Under the pieces are notes generated by a model that searched no databases, had not been told where the DNA came from, and saw nothing but the letters and a program-made list of their open reading frames with translations. Below are positions 25,455 to 33,653 of a stretch of DNA of 34,002 nucleotides, piece by piece. The translations under genes were made by a program, and so were the position numbers. Each line of letters begins with the position of its first letter. Position 1 is the first letter of the stretch. Location of the stretch: positions 1 through 34,002 of the forward strand of contig CAKUCX010000034.1 of the NCBI GenBank assembly GCA_934643865.1. Direction: 5' to 3'. This stretch comes from an uncultured Kiritimatiellota bacterium. GTDB taxonomy: Bacteria; Verrucomicrobiota; Kiritimatiellia; RFP12; UBA1067.

Positions 25455-26669
25455 ATGAAACAGATCCAGAAAGTTCTCGTCGTCAACTGCGGCTCGTCGT
25501 CGCTCAAGTTCCAGCTCTTCGACATGAAGGGCGAGAAGATGCTCTGCAAGGGCCTCGTCGAGCGCATCGGCCTGGATGGCTCGCGTCTCGTCTACACGAA
25601 GACCGGGTGCGACAAGGTCGTGCGCGAGGTGCCGATGAAGGACCACGTGGCGGCCATCGGCCAGGTCATGGCCGTCTTGACCGACGCGGAGGTCGGCGTC
25701 ATCGCCTCCCTCTCCGAGCTCGACGCGATCGGCCACCGCGTCGTCCACGGCGGCGACAAGTTCTCGGCGCCGGCGAAGCTCACGGCCGCCGCGAAGAAGC
25801 TCATCGCGAAGTGCATCCCCCTCGCGCCGCTCCACAACCCCGCGAACCTCCAGGGCATCGAGGCGTGCGAGAAGGCGGCGAAGGGCGTCCCGAACGTCGG
25901 CGTCTTCGACACGGCCTTCCACCAGACGATGCCGGGCTGCGCCTACGAGTACGCGCTGCCGCGTCCGCTCACGAAGAAGTACGGTCTGCGGAAGTACGGC
26001 TTCCACGGCACGTCGCACAAGTTCCTCACCCAGGCCGCCGCCGCGTGGCTGAAGAAGCCCCTGAAGAAGGTCAACCTCGTCACGTGCCACCTCGGCAACG
26101 GCTCCTCGCTCGCGGCCGTGAAGAACGGCGAATGCCTCGACACGACAATGGGGCTCACGCCGCTCGACGGCCTCATCATGGGCACGCGCTGCGGGCGCGT
26201 CGACCCGGGCGTCATCTTCTTCCTCGCCAAGCACGGCTACACGATCGACGAGATCGACACGCTCCTCAACAAGGAGTCGGGCTTCCAGGGCCTTGCCGGC
26301 GTGAAGGGCGGCGACTCGCGCGACGTCGTCGCGAAGGCCGAGGCGGGCGACCTCGACGCGCTGGAGGCCCTTGAGGCGTTCGGCCACCGCACGGCGCTCT
26401 ACGTGGGCGGCTACAACACGCTCGTGGGCGGCGCGGACGCGATCGTCATGGCCGGCGGCATCGGCGAGAACGCGATGGAGCTGCGCGAGCAGATCGTCAA
26501 GCGCCTCGGCGCGCTCGGCGTCAAGCTCGACAAGAAAGCCAACCGGAAGGTGCGCTTCGGCGCGTCGGGCGTCATCTCCACGAAGGACTCCAAGATCCCC
26601 GTCATCGTCATCCCCACGAACGAGGAGCTGATGATCGCCCGCGAGACCGTCGAAGTCCTGAAGAAGTGA
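25455..26669 (+). CDS. ackA: Acetate kinase
   Basis: AckA makes acetate and ATP from acetyl phosphate and ADP in the cytoplasm. The 404-residue protein shows the family signatures in order: VLVVNCGSSSLKFQLFD (residues 7-23), GHRVVHGGDKF (about 95-105), APLHNPANLQGIEACE (about 122-137), VFDTAFHQTMP with the catalytic Asp/His region, YGFHGTSHKF (about 180-189), HLGNGSSLAAV (about 214-224), GTRCGRVDPG and GGIGENAMELRE near the C-terminus. The ATG at 25455 is chosen because homology starts there and GAAGGT precedes it; the frame extends 45 nt upstream without evidence. Its partner gene pta lies 303 bp downstream beyond a repeat array. Confidence 0.97.
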   Translation: MKQIQKVLVVNCGSSSLKFQLFDMKGEKMLCKGLVERIGLDGSRLVYTKTGCDKVVREVPMKDHVAAIGQVMAVLTDAEVGVIASLSELDAIGHRVVHGGDKFSAPAKLTAAAKKLIAKCIPLAPLHNPANLQGIEACEKAAKGVPNVGVFDTAFHQTMPGCAYEYALPRPLTKKYGLRKYGFHGTSHKFLTQAAAAWLKKPLKKVNLVTCHLGNGSSLAAVKNGECLDTTMGLTPLDGLIMGTRCGRVDPGVIFFLAKHGYTIDEIDTLLNKESGFQGLAGVKGGDSRDVVAKAEAGDLDALEALEAFGHRTALYVGGYNTLVGGADAIVMAGGIGENAMELREQIVKRLGALGVKLDKKANRKVRFGASGVISTKDSKIPVIVIPTNEELMIARETVEVLKK

Positions 26670-26689
26670 CTGTTAGATGGCATTAAGTA

Positions 26690-26957
26690 GACATTAAGTG
26701 GTTAAGTAGTTAAGTAGTTAAGTAGTGCTTCGCGCTTCCAAGAGGTCTGTTCTCTTAAGATGGATTCCCTGATAAACTTAACCGCTTAAACTTAACTACT
26801 TAACCACTTAACTACTTAATACTTAAACTTAACTACTTACCCACTTAACTACTTAACTACTTAACCACTTAAACTTAACTGCTTAAACTTAACTACTTAA
26901 CTACTTAACTACTTAACTACTTAACTACTTAACTACTTAACTACTTAACCACTTAAT
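26690..26957. repeat. Octamer array (ACTTAACT/AGTTAAGT) with inverted arms between ackA and pta
   Basis: A short left arm reading AGTTAAGT (26696-26726) is followed by about 50 bp of non-repeat DNA with GCTTCGCGC and then a long right arm reading ACTTAACT (about 26775-26957). Within the right arm, 26887-26942 is seven perfect 8-bp copies and 26943-26950 an eighth with one change; the rest is degenerate (ACTTAACC, GCTTAA, ACTTAAAC). The arms are complementary, so transcripts could pair. TAA on one strand and TAA/TAG on the other, with an 8-bp period, give stop codons in all six frames. It is strongly AT-rich against its surroundings. No gene is seen in this gap. Confidence 0.92.
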
Positions 26958-26972
26958 CTCCCATAATCTCCC

Positions 26973-28013
26973 ATGAATGCCATCAAGAAAATCATCGAGA
27001 AAGCCTCCACCCTCAACGGGACGATTGTGTTGCCGGAGGGCATGGACGCGCGCGTGATCACCGCCGCGTGCAGCTGCGTCGAGCGCGGCATCTGCACGCC
27101 CGTCGTGCTCGGCACGCCGCAGGAGATCGCCGACGCCGAGGCGAAGGCGGGCCTCTCGCTCGCCGCGCGCGGCATCAGGACGATCGACTACACGCAGGGC
27201 GACGCCGAGCTGGAGGCCGCCTACCTGGAGGCGTGGAACGCGAAGGAAGGCCGCAAGCCGGCCGAGAAGCAGAAGATCATCGACCTCGCCGGGGCGCAGA
27301 AGACGCTCCGCACGAAGCGCATCTACTTCGGCGGCATGATGGTGAAGCTTGGGCGCGTGGACGGCCTCGTCGCCGGCTCGATCGCCTCGACGGGCGACAT
27401 GCTGCGCGCGGCGTTCCACACGCTCGGCACCGAGAAGGGCGTCAAGACGGCGTCGAGCTGCTTCATCCTCGACCTGCGCGAGCCGACGCCGGGCGGCGAC
27501 ACGGCGCTCGCGTTCGGCGACTGCGCCGTCATCCCCGACCCGACGGCGGAGCAGCTCGTCGACATCGGGCTTGCGACGGCCCAGACCTACCGCGACCTCA
27601 CGGGCAACGAGCCGCGCGTCGCGTTCCTCAGCTACTCCACGAAGGGCTCCGCCGCCGGCCCGCTCGTCGAGAAGGTGCAGAGGGCCGTCGCGCTCGCGAA
27701 GCCGCTCTTCGCCGAGAAGGGCATCGCGATGGACGGCGAGCTGCAGTTCGACGCGGCCATCGCCCCGGCCGTCGGCCAGCTCAAGAACCCCGGCGGCGCA
27801 ATCCAGGGCAACGCGAACGTCTTCATCTTCCCGGACCTGCAGGCCGGCAACATCGGCTACAAGATCGCGCAGCGCCTCGGCGGCGCGACGGCGATCGGCC
27901 CGAACCTCCAGGGCCTCGCGAAGGCCATGAACGACCTGAGCCGCGGCTGCAGCGCCGAGGACATCGTCGGCACCATCTGCGTCACGCTCCTCCAGAGCGC
28001 CGCGAAGAAGTAG
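26973..28013 (+). CDS. pta: Phosphate acetyltransferase
   Basis: Pta converts acetyl-CoA and phosphate to acetyl phosphate and CoA, the step before AckA. This 346-residue form is the short type with only the catalytic PTA_PTB domain. Recognisable segments are GTIVLPEGMDARVI (residues about 16-29), GSIASTGDMLRAAFHTLGTE (about 133-152), then NVFIFPDLQAGNIGYKIAQR (about 289-308) and the C-terminal DLSRGCSAEDIVGT. The ATG begins 15 bp after the octamer array. The sequence before it (CATAATCTCCC) has no Shine-Dalgarno motif, which is unusual in this window. kdsD starts 6 bp after its stop. Confidence 0.95.
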   Translation: MNAIKKIIEKASTLNGTIVLPEGMDARVITAACSCVERGICTPVVLGTPQEIADAEAKAGLSLAARGIRTIDYTQGDAELEAAYLEAWNAKEGRKPAEKQKIIDLAGAQKTLRTKRIYFGGMMVKLGRVDGLVAGSIASTGDMLRAAFHTLGTEKGVKTASSCFILDLREPTPGGDTALAFGDCAVIPDPTAEQLVDIGLATAQTYRDLTGNEPRVAFLSYSTKGSAAGPLVEKVQRAVALAKPLFAEKGIAMDGELQFDAAIAPAVGQLKNPGGAIQGNANVFIFPDLQAGNIGYKIAQRLGGATAIGPNLQGLAKAMNDLSRGCSAEDIVGTICVTLLQSAAKK

Positions 28014-28019
28014 GCCCCC

Positions 28020-29000
28020 TTGACGCCAACCGAACAGATCCGCCGCGCGCAGGAGGTCTTCGACGTCGAGATCGAGGGCCTGCGGCGCACGCGCGCCTCG
28101 CTGGGCGACGCCTTCGCGCGCACGGTCGCGCTCATGCTCGCGTGCGTGGAGGCGGGCGGCAAGGTCGTCGTGACGGGCGTGGGGAAGAGCCTCCACGTCG
28201 CGGAGAAGACGAGCGCGATCCTCGCCTCCACCGGCACCTGCTCGGTCGTCCTCAATCCCGTACAGGCGATGCACGGCGACCTCGGCATGACGGGGCCGAA
28301 GGACCTGCTGCTCGCGCTGAGCTTCTCGGGCGAGAGCGAGGAGCTTGTGCGCCTCGTGCCCGCGATCCGCCGCCACGGGCTGAAGGTCGTCGCGCTCACG
28401 GGGCGGCCGGACTCCACGCTCGCGCGCCTCTCGGACGTGGTGCTGGAGATCCCCTGCGGCGCCGAGGCATGTCCCTTCGGCATGGCGCCCACCACCTCCA
28501 CCACGGCGACGATGGCGATGGGCGACGCGCTCGCGATGGTGATGCTCGCGGCGCGGCGCTTCGACAAGGCGAGCTACGCGCTCAACCACCCGGCCGGCGC
28601 GATCGGCCGCGCGCTTGTCCTCAAGGTGACGGACGTCATGCGCACGGGCGCGCGCGTCGCGGCCGTCGCGCCCGCGACGACGGTGCTGGAGACGCTGCTC
28701 GCGATGACGAAGGCCCAGGCCGGCAGCGCGGTCGTCGTCGACGCGGCGGGGAAGCTGGAGGGGATCTTCACGGACGGCGACTTCCGCCGCCACGTGAGCG
28801 CGGGCCGCGACGTGCTGGGCGACGCCGTCTCGCGGCACATGACGCGCCGCCCGCTGACGATCGGCGGCGACGCCTACGCCGTCGACCTGCTGCGCGTCTT
28901 CGAGGCGCGCCAGATCGACGACCTGCCCGTCTGCGCGGCGGACGGACGGCTGCTGGGCGTCGTGGACATTCAGGATTTGCCCAAGATGAAGGTTTTGTGA
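28020..29000 (+). CDS. kdsD: D-arabinose 5-phosphate isomerase (KdsD/KpsF/GutQ family)
   Basis: This enzyme interconverts D-ribulose 5-phosphate and D-arabinose 5-phosphate, the first step towards Kdo for lipopolysaccharide. The 326-residue protein has an N-terminal SIS domain: GKVVVTGVGKSLHVAEK (about residues 44-60), HGDLGM, LALSFSGESEELVRLVP, APTTSTTATMAMGDALA and NHPAGAIGRAL near residue 195. Two CBS domains follow (about 205-262 and 270-326). The length matches the family. The start is a TTG at 28020, 6 bp after the pta stop, with a weak ribosome-binding site; homology begins soon after it. It implies a Gram-negative envelope with Kdo. Confidence 0.93.
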   Translation: MTPTEQIRRAQEVFDVEIEGLRRTRASLGDAFARTVALMLACVEAGGKVVVTGVGKSLHVAEKTSAILASTGTCSVVLNPVQAMHGDLGMTGPKDLLLALSFSGESEELVRLVPAIRRHGLKVVALTGRPDSTLARLSDVVLEIPCGAEACPFGMAPTTSTTATMAMGDALAMVMLAARRFDKASYALNHPAGAIGRALVLKVTDVMRTGARVAAVAPATTVLETLLAMTKAQAGSAVVVDAAGKLEGIFTDGDFRRHVSAGRDVLGDAVSRHMTRRPLTIGGDAYAVDLLRVFEARQIDDLPVCAADGRLLGVVDIQDLPKMKVL

Positions 29001-29006
29001 TACACT
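28977..29006 (+). promoter_or_regulatory. Sigma70-type promoter for the pilus-type operon
   Basis: TTGCCC (28977-28982), 18-bp spacing, TACACT (29001-29006); the -35 box is in the last codons of kdsD. GAGGAGG and the ATG at 29035 follow within about 30 nt. Confidence 0.5.
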
Positions 29007-29034
29007 GTCGGCGTAAAAAACGAGGAGGCAGGAT

Positions 29035-29748
29035 ATGCAGTTCAAAACAATGGTTTGTTTCTCTCTCGCCCTTGCGTGCGCATGCTCGCTTTCCGCCCAG
29101 TCGCGGCGGCGGGGGCCCGTCGGCGCCGACGGCGGCGCGGCCGTCGCGAAGGGCCGCGACGCCTACGTGACGATCGACGCGCCGGCCCGTCCGGGCGGCA
29201 CGTGCCTCGCGAGCGCGCCGAACCTCAACGCGAACGGCAAGCTCATGCCGCCGCTCGGCGGGCGCCCGCGCCAGTGGATCGTCCTGGAGACGAAGTACAC
29301 GACGATGGCGAAGTGGCAGGACGAGCTCACGTTCACCTGGCACGTCCTCCTCGACGCGACGAAGGCGAAGGAGAAGGACCCGCGCAACCTCCCCGCCCAG
29401 TACTCCTACTACAACACGCAGGTGCGCTACGTGGACATCAAGAAGGGCAGCCACATGGCGAGCGTGTGCCTGCCGCCGTCCGTGCTGGAGCGCTTCGGCG
29501 AGCCCTGCACGATCAGCCTCATCATCACGAACAAGGAGGGCGACGAGCTCGCGTTCCACACGGAGAACATGAGCGGCGACGTCAACCAGGCCGGCGAGAA
29601 GTGGTGGGAGAACGACAAGTTCATGAACTGGCAGAAGAAGATCAAGGGCGAGATGAAGCCCATGCTCGAACGCCGCCAGGGCCTCGTCGACCGCTCGAAG
29701 ACGCCGTTCTGGCTCGTGAACAACGCGGACTACGAACTCGTCCAGTAG
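29035..29748 (+). CDS. Exported Amuc_1102-like protein of the pilus locus
   Basis: This 237-residue protein starts with a signal peptide (MQFKTMVCFSLALACACSLSAQ) after a strong GAGGAGG. The mature part begins with an Arg/Gly-rich stretch, followed by a beta-rich domain (about residues 55-190) with WIVLETKYTTMAKWQDELTF and then a Trp/Lys-rich helical tail (EKWWENDKFMNWQKKIKGEM). Its size, its export signal and its place directly before a PilM-type gene match Amuc_1102 of Akkermansia, the small protein at the head of the Amuc_1102-1098 cluster. The identification rests on order and architecture, not on an alignment. It is probably periplasmic or outer-membrane associated. The PilM gene follows after 29 bp. 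Confidence 0.7.
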   Translation: MQFKTMVCFSLALACACSLSAQSRRRGPVGADGGAAVAKGRDAYVTIDAPARPGGTCLASAPNLNANGKLMPPLGGRPRQWIVLETKYTTMAKWQDELTFTWHVLLDATKAKEKDPRNLPAQYSYYNTQVRYVDIKKGSHMASVCLPPSVLERFGEPCTISLIITNKEGDELAFHTENMSGDVNQAGEKWWENDKFMNWQKKIKGEMKPMLERRQGLVDRSKTPFWLVNNADYELVQ

Positions 29749-29777
29749 CGTCTCCCTGAACTTCGCGGAAGGTCACC

Positions 29778-31523
29778 ATGGCAAAGATCCTCACCCTCAA
29801 CATCGGGGCGTCCAAGGCGCTGCTCGCCGAGTACGCGCTGAGCGGCAAGCGGAACCTCACGCTCAGCGCCTACGGCAGCGGCGAGCTTGTGGCCGTCGAC
29901 GTCAACGACCCCGGCTCGGTCGCGGCGGCCCTGCCGTCCGTCCTCCACCAGATCATGCGCGAGACGGGCATCCGCCCCGCCCCGCTCATCGTCTCGCTGG
30001 GCGGGCAGACGGTGTTCCCGCGCTTCGCGAAGTTCCCGGCCGTCGGCGACGCGGCGAAGCTGGAGCAGCTCGTCCGCTACGAGATCGAGCAGAACGTGCC
30101 GTTCCCGATCGACGAGATCGTGAGCGACCACCAGTTCCTCGGCACGACCGAAGACGGCGAGAAGGCGGCGATCATCGTCGCGGCGAAGCTGGAGGCGGTG
30201 CGCGCCGTCACGGACGCCGTGCGCGGCGCGGGCCTCCGGCCCGCCGTCGTGGACGTCTCGCCGATGGCGATCTGCAACGCGCTCAAGTACGCCTATCCCG
30301 GCCTGACGGGCTGTTCGGTCGTCCTCGACATCGGCTCGAAGACGACGAACCTGATCATCCTCGAAGACGAGAAGATCTACAACCGCTCGATCCCCGTCGC
30401 CGGCAACCTCATCACGAAGGAGCTCGCGCAGACGTTCGGCTGCTCCTTCGAGGAGGCCGAGCGGCTCAAGCTCGAACGCGGTTACGTCGCGCTCGGCGGC
30501 GTGACGGAGGACGAGGACGAGGTCGCCGACCGCGCCTCGAAGGCGATCCGCACCGTCCTGACGCGCCTCCACGCCGAGATCTCGCGCTCGATCAACTTCT
30601 ACCGCTCGCAGCAGGGCGGCAGCGCGCCGAGCCGCCTCTTCCTGACGGGCGGCAGCGCGCGCCTGCCGCAGCTCGACCGGTTCTTCATGGACTCCCTGCA
30701 GGTCGAGGTCGCGTTCCTCAACCCGTTCGCGAAGGCGGGGATCGGCTTCGGCCCGAAGATCGACCGCGCCGCGCTCGAAGGCGACGTGCTGACGCTCGCC
30801 GAGAGCGTGGGCCTCGCGCTGCGCTGGACGGACGCCCCGTGGATCGCCATCGACCTCATGCCGCCCGAACTCGTCGAGGAGGCGCGCGCGCTCAGGCGCG
30901 TGCCGTTCCTGGCCGTCGGCGGCGTCGCGGTCCTGGCCGCCCTCGGCTGCCTGTGGCTCGCCGAGTGCCATGACGAGGCGGCCGTGCAGGAGAAGGTGGC
31001 GTGCGTCGAGCGGCTCACGAACGAGCAGCAGCTGAACGCCTACAAGCAGCGCATCGCGAAGGAGCAGCAGGCGACCGTCGCCGAGCGCGGGAAGTGCGAA
31101 GAGCTGCTGCACCTCCTCTGGGGCCGCTCGGCGGCGCTTCTCGCCGTCCGCGCCGTGCGCGAGAGCCTCGTGCCCGGCATGTGGATCACCGAGTGGGCGG
31201 CCGTCCCCGCCCCGAAGGACGACCCTGCGGGGCGCGCGGGCGTGCGCGTGACCGTGCGCGGCTGGCGCGACGCGATGGCGAAGGTCGAGGCGGACTGGTC
31301 CTCGAAGCACGGCGGCCGGCCGACGACCGCGTCGAAGATCGTGGAGGAGGCGCTCAAGAGCCGTTCGGCCTTCGTGCCGGATTCCGTTCGGATCGTCGCG
31401 CAGCAGGAGGTCGCGGAATGCCTCGTGGAGTTCTCGATCCAGATGGCCGTGGCGCCGGCTCCGTCGGTCGTGCCCGAGGCGAAGGCCGCAGGGCGTAAAG
31501 GAAAGGCGGGGAAGGGGAAATGA
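29778..31523 (+). CDS. pilM: PilM-type actin-like ATPase fused to a PilN-like membrane domain (Amuc_1101-like)
   Basis: PilM is the cytoplasmic actin-like protein of the type IV pilus alignment complex. The first 360 residues carry the fold: ILTLNIGASKALLAEY (phosphate 1), LEQLVRYEIEQNVPFPIDEI (about residues 95-114, a PilM hallmark), VVLDIGSKTTNLIILE (phosphate 2, near residue 180) and FLTGGSARLPQLDRFF (adenosine motif, near 290). Residues about 374-393 (VPFLAVGGVAVLAALGCLWL) are a membrane segment, followed by a coiled coil and a periplasmic domain with VRAVRESLVPGMWITEW and VRVTVRGWRD, as in PilN. PilM and PilN are usually separate genes, so at 581 residues this is a fusion. Its stop overlaps the next start (ATGA). 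Confidence 0.87.
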   Translation: MAKILTLNIGASKALLAEYALSGKRNLTLSAYGSGELVAVDVNDPGSVAAALPSVLHQIMRETGIRPAPLIVSLGGQTVFPRFAKFPAVGDAAKLEQLVRYEIEQNVPFPIDEIVSDHQFLGTTEDGEKAAIIVAAKLEAVRAVTDAVRGAGLRPAVVDVSPMAICNALKYAYPGLTGCSVVLDIGSKTTNLIILEDEKIYNRSIPVAGNLITKELAQTFGCSFEEAERLKLERGYVALGGVTEDEDEVADRASKAIRTVLTRLHAEISRSINFYRSQQGGSAPSRLFLTGGSARLPQLDRFFMDSLQVEVAFLNPFAKAGIGFGPKIDRAALEGDVLTLAESVGLALRWTDAPWIAIDLMPPELVEEARALRRVPFLAVGGVAVLAALGCLWLAECHDEAAVQEKVACVERLTNEQQLNAYKQRIAKEQQATVAERGKCEELLHLLWGRSAALLAVRAVRESLVPGMWITEWAAVPAPKDDPAGRAGVRVTVRGWRDAMAKVEADWSSKHGGRPTTASKIVEEALKSRSAFVPDSVRIVAQQEVAECLVEFSIQMAVAPAPSVVPEAKAAGRKGKAGKGK

Positions 31524-32494
31524 GTCTTTCAAAGCAGCAGATGCTGGGCGCCGTCGGCGCGGGCGTGTTCGTCCTGTGCGCGGCCGGCTGCGGCTTCGGC
31601 CTCTATCTGGCCTGGGACGAGCGGCGCGAGGCCGAGGACGCGCTGGCGGCGGCGGTGGCCGGCTACCGCAGCCACTACGCCGCGGCCGTGTTCCCGTCGA
31701 AGCGCTCCCTTGATTCCGTGAAGTCGAACACGGTCAGCTACACGGCGTGGTACGAGGACGCCCATCAACTGGCCGCGCGCGGCGACAAGCGCTTCCCGGC
31801 CGAGACGCCGCCGATCTTCAAGCAGCGCCTCCAGGGCGTGGTGCGCCGGCTCGCGTCGCTCCCCGGCGGCGTCGAGGGCAAGATCGCGGCGCCGTCCTTC
31901 CTCTTCGGCTTCGAGCAGTATCTCGGTGAGGGCGGCGTGCTGCCGAAGGACGGGGACGTGCCGCGCCTTGCGATGCAGCTCGACACGATTGCCGAGGTCG
32001 TCGACCTCTTCGCGCGCGCCGGCGTGCTGGAGGTCAAGGCCGTCCAGCGCATCGAGCGGAAGGCCGACGCGGAGGAGCAGGCGCCGCAGCTGGCGCGCCT
32101 CGACTACGCCTTCGAGTTCACGACGCGCCCGGCGGCGCTCATGCAGGTCCTGAACGCCCTGACGGCCAGCGCGCGCTTCATGACGGTGAAGGACCTCTCG
32201 TTCCGCGAGTCGGCCGACATGATCGTCGAGCGCCTGAACGCCGCGAAGAGCGCAAAGGAGCAGAAGGCCTCCGGCGGCCGGGCGCGCCGCCGCGCCCGCC
32301 GCGCGGCGGCGGAAGACGCGCCGCAGGGGGGGACGCCCGCCGTCGACGCGCTGGTGATCGACCCGGAGCTGGACGCGCCCCTTCTCGTGCGCTTCGTCCT
32401 GGAGGTGCGCGACTTCGGGCGGGCGGCGGCACCTGCGGCCGAGGCGTCGCCGGAGAAGAAGGCGGCGTCGGAGAAGAAGGGAGAGGGGAAATGA
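31520..32494 (+). CDS. Amuc_1100-like single-pass membrane protein
   Basis: This 324-residue protein has an N-terminal membrane anchor at about residues 8-30 (MLGAVGAGVFVLCAAGCGFGL YLAW region), then a helical segment (WDERREAEDALAAAVAGYRS) and a mixed periplasmic domain up to about residue 240. After this come a basic Arg-rich linker (ARRRARRAA, near 255-265), a final beta segment (LDAPLLVRFVLEVRDFG) and a Lys/Glu tail. Length, topology and position between PilM and an Amuc_1099-like gene match Amuc_1100 of Akkermansia (317 residues, PilO-like in layout). Sequence identity looks low. The ATGA overlap with pilM indicates coupled translation. Any host-signalling role known for Amuc_1100 cannot be assumed here. 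Confidence 0.7.
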   Translation: MSLSKQQMLGAVGAGVFVLCAAGCGFGLYLAWDERREAEDALAAAVAGYRSHYAAAVFPSKRSLDSVKSNTVSYTAWYEDAHQLAARGDKRFPAETPPIFKQRLQGVVRRLASLPGGVEGKIAAPSFLFGFEQYLGEGGVLPKDGDVPRLAMQLDTIAEVVDLFARAGVLEVKAVQRIERKADAEEQAPQLARLDYAFEFTTRPAALMQVLNALTASARFMTVKDLSFRESADMIVERLNAAKSAKEQKASGGRARRRARRAAAEDAPQGGTPAVDALVIDPELDAPLLVRFVLEVRDFGRAAAPAAEASPEKKAASEKKGEGK

Positions 32495-33594
32495 GTGTCT
32501 CCAAGCAGAATTTCTTTGCGGCGCACTGGGACTGGATCGTCGCGCTCCTCGGCGTCTTGATGCTGGCCGCGACGGGCGCGCAGTACGCGCTCAAGGCGGG
32601 CGATTCGGGGAACGTCGATGCGTTCGCCCATTCGCTGAACGCGATGCAGCCGGCGCACGAGGGCGTGGCGCCGGCGGACTTCGCCCCGCTTCAGAAGGCC
32701 CTCCGCAGCGCGAAGACGCCGCCTCAGCTCGCGGCCGTCGATCCGAAGAAGGCGAACTTCCTCGCGAGCGAGCGGCGCGTCCTGTGCCGTCCGGGCGATC
32801 CGGCCGAGAAGGCGAAGGCGTGCGGGCGTCCGATTCCCGCCGGCTGCGCGACGTGCCCCCTCTGCGGCACGAAGCAGGTCGTCGAGAAGGTCGAGGTCGA
32901 TTCCGACGGCGACGGCATGCCGAACGACTGGGAGAAGAAGCACGGCTTCAACCCGAACGACCCCTCGGACGCGGCGCAGGACGCGGACGGCGACGGCTTC
33001 ACGAACCTGGAGGAGTTCCAGGCGGGCACGGATCCGCGCGATCAGAAGTCCCACCCCGACTATCTCGATTCGGTTTCGGTTGTCGGCGGCCTCCGCCAGA
33101 CGACGCTGCCGTTCTACTTCAACGCCGTCACGCCGATTCCCGGCGGACACCGCTTTACGTTCCAGCGCAAGGGCGTGACGGGCTTCGGCGCGAAGGTCGG
33201 CGTGAAGATGAACGAGGAGGTCCGCGGCGAGGGCAAGGACAAAGACGCCTGGCGTTCCGGCTGGACGGTCGTCGCCTACGAGAAGAAGGAGGAACTTCGC
33301 CTGCGGCGCGGCACGAAGATGAAGGTTCCCACCGACGTCTCGACGGTCGATGTGCGGCGCAAGAGCGACGGCAAGACGCTCACGATCCGCATCAACGAGC
33401 GCGACATCACGGTCGAGTCCGAGGCGACGCTGCGCTTCAGCCGCCTCGGGGGGCGCGACATCGTCGTCTCGGAAGGGAAGGAATTCACGCTGGGCGACCG
33501 CTCCTACCGCGTGCTGAAGCTCAGGAGCGCGAACGGCGGCTGCGAGGCGACCCTTCTCGACCTTCAGGCGAAGAAAGAAAAAATTGTGCGTTGA
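32491..33594 (+). CDS. Amuc_1099-like membrane protein with zinc-ribbon and DxDxDG motifs
   Basis: This 367-residue protein has one N-terminal membrane segment (about residues 13-34, WDWIVALLGVLMLAATGAQY). Five cysteines follow: C99, C111, C119, C122 and C125, the last three in GCATCPLCGTKQ, a zinc-ribbon-like knuckle. Two calcium-type Asp motifs come next, DSDGDGMPNDWEKKHGFNP (from D137) and DADGDGFTNLEEFQAGTDP (near residue 165), similar to those in the giant protein. The remaining 170 residues are beta-rich (ITVESEATLRF, GKEFTLGDRSYRVLKLRS). Its place before the probable secretin matches Amuc_1099. The start overlaps the preceding stop by ATGA, after AGGGGAA. Function in the pilus assembly is inferred from context. 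Confidence 0.7.
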   Translation: MSVSKQNFFAAHWDWIVALLGVLMLAATGAQYALKAGDSGNVDAFAHSLNAMQPAHEGVAPADFAPLQKALRSAKTPPQLAAVDPKKANFLASERRVLCRPGDPAEKAKACGRPIPAGCATCPLCGTKQVVEKVEVDSDGDGMPNDWEKKHGFNPNDPSDAAQDADGDGFTNLEEFQAGTDPRDQKSHPDYLDSVSVVGGLRQTTLPFYFNAVTPIPGGHRFTFQRKGVTGFGAKVGVKMNEEVRGEGKDKDAWRSGWTVVAYEKKEELRLRRGTKMKVPTDVSTVDVRRKSDGKTLTIRINERDITVESEATLRFSRLGGRDIVVSEGKEFTLGDRSYRVLKLRSANGGCEATLLDLQAKKEKIVR

Positions 33595-33597
33595 GAC

Positions 33598-33627
33598 TTG
33601 ATTCTCACCACCGAAATGGGGTATTAT
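33598..33627 (+). promoter_or_regulatory. Possible promoter before the last gene
   Basis: TTGATT (33598-33603), 18-bp spacing, TATTAT (33622-33627), right after the stop codon of the Amuc_1099-like gene. AAGGAG (33640-33645) and the ATG at 33654 follow. It would allow separate expression of the secretin-like gene from the operon. Confidence 0.45.
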
Positions 33628-33653
33628 TTAGGGACTTCTAAGGAGCATCCTCG

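Noticed and set aside
26690..26957. CRISPR array interpretation of the octamer region
   Set aside because: Units are 8 bp with no unique spacers, and there are no cas genes nearby.
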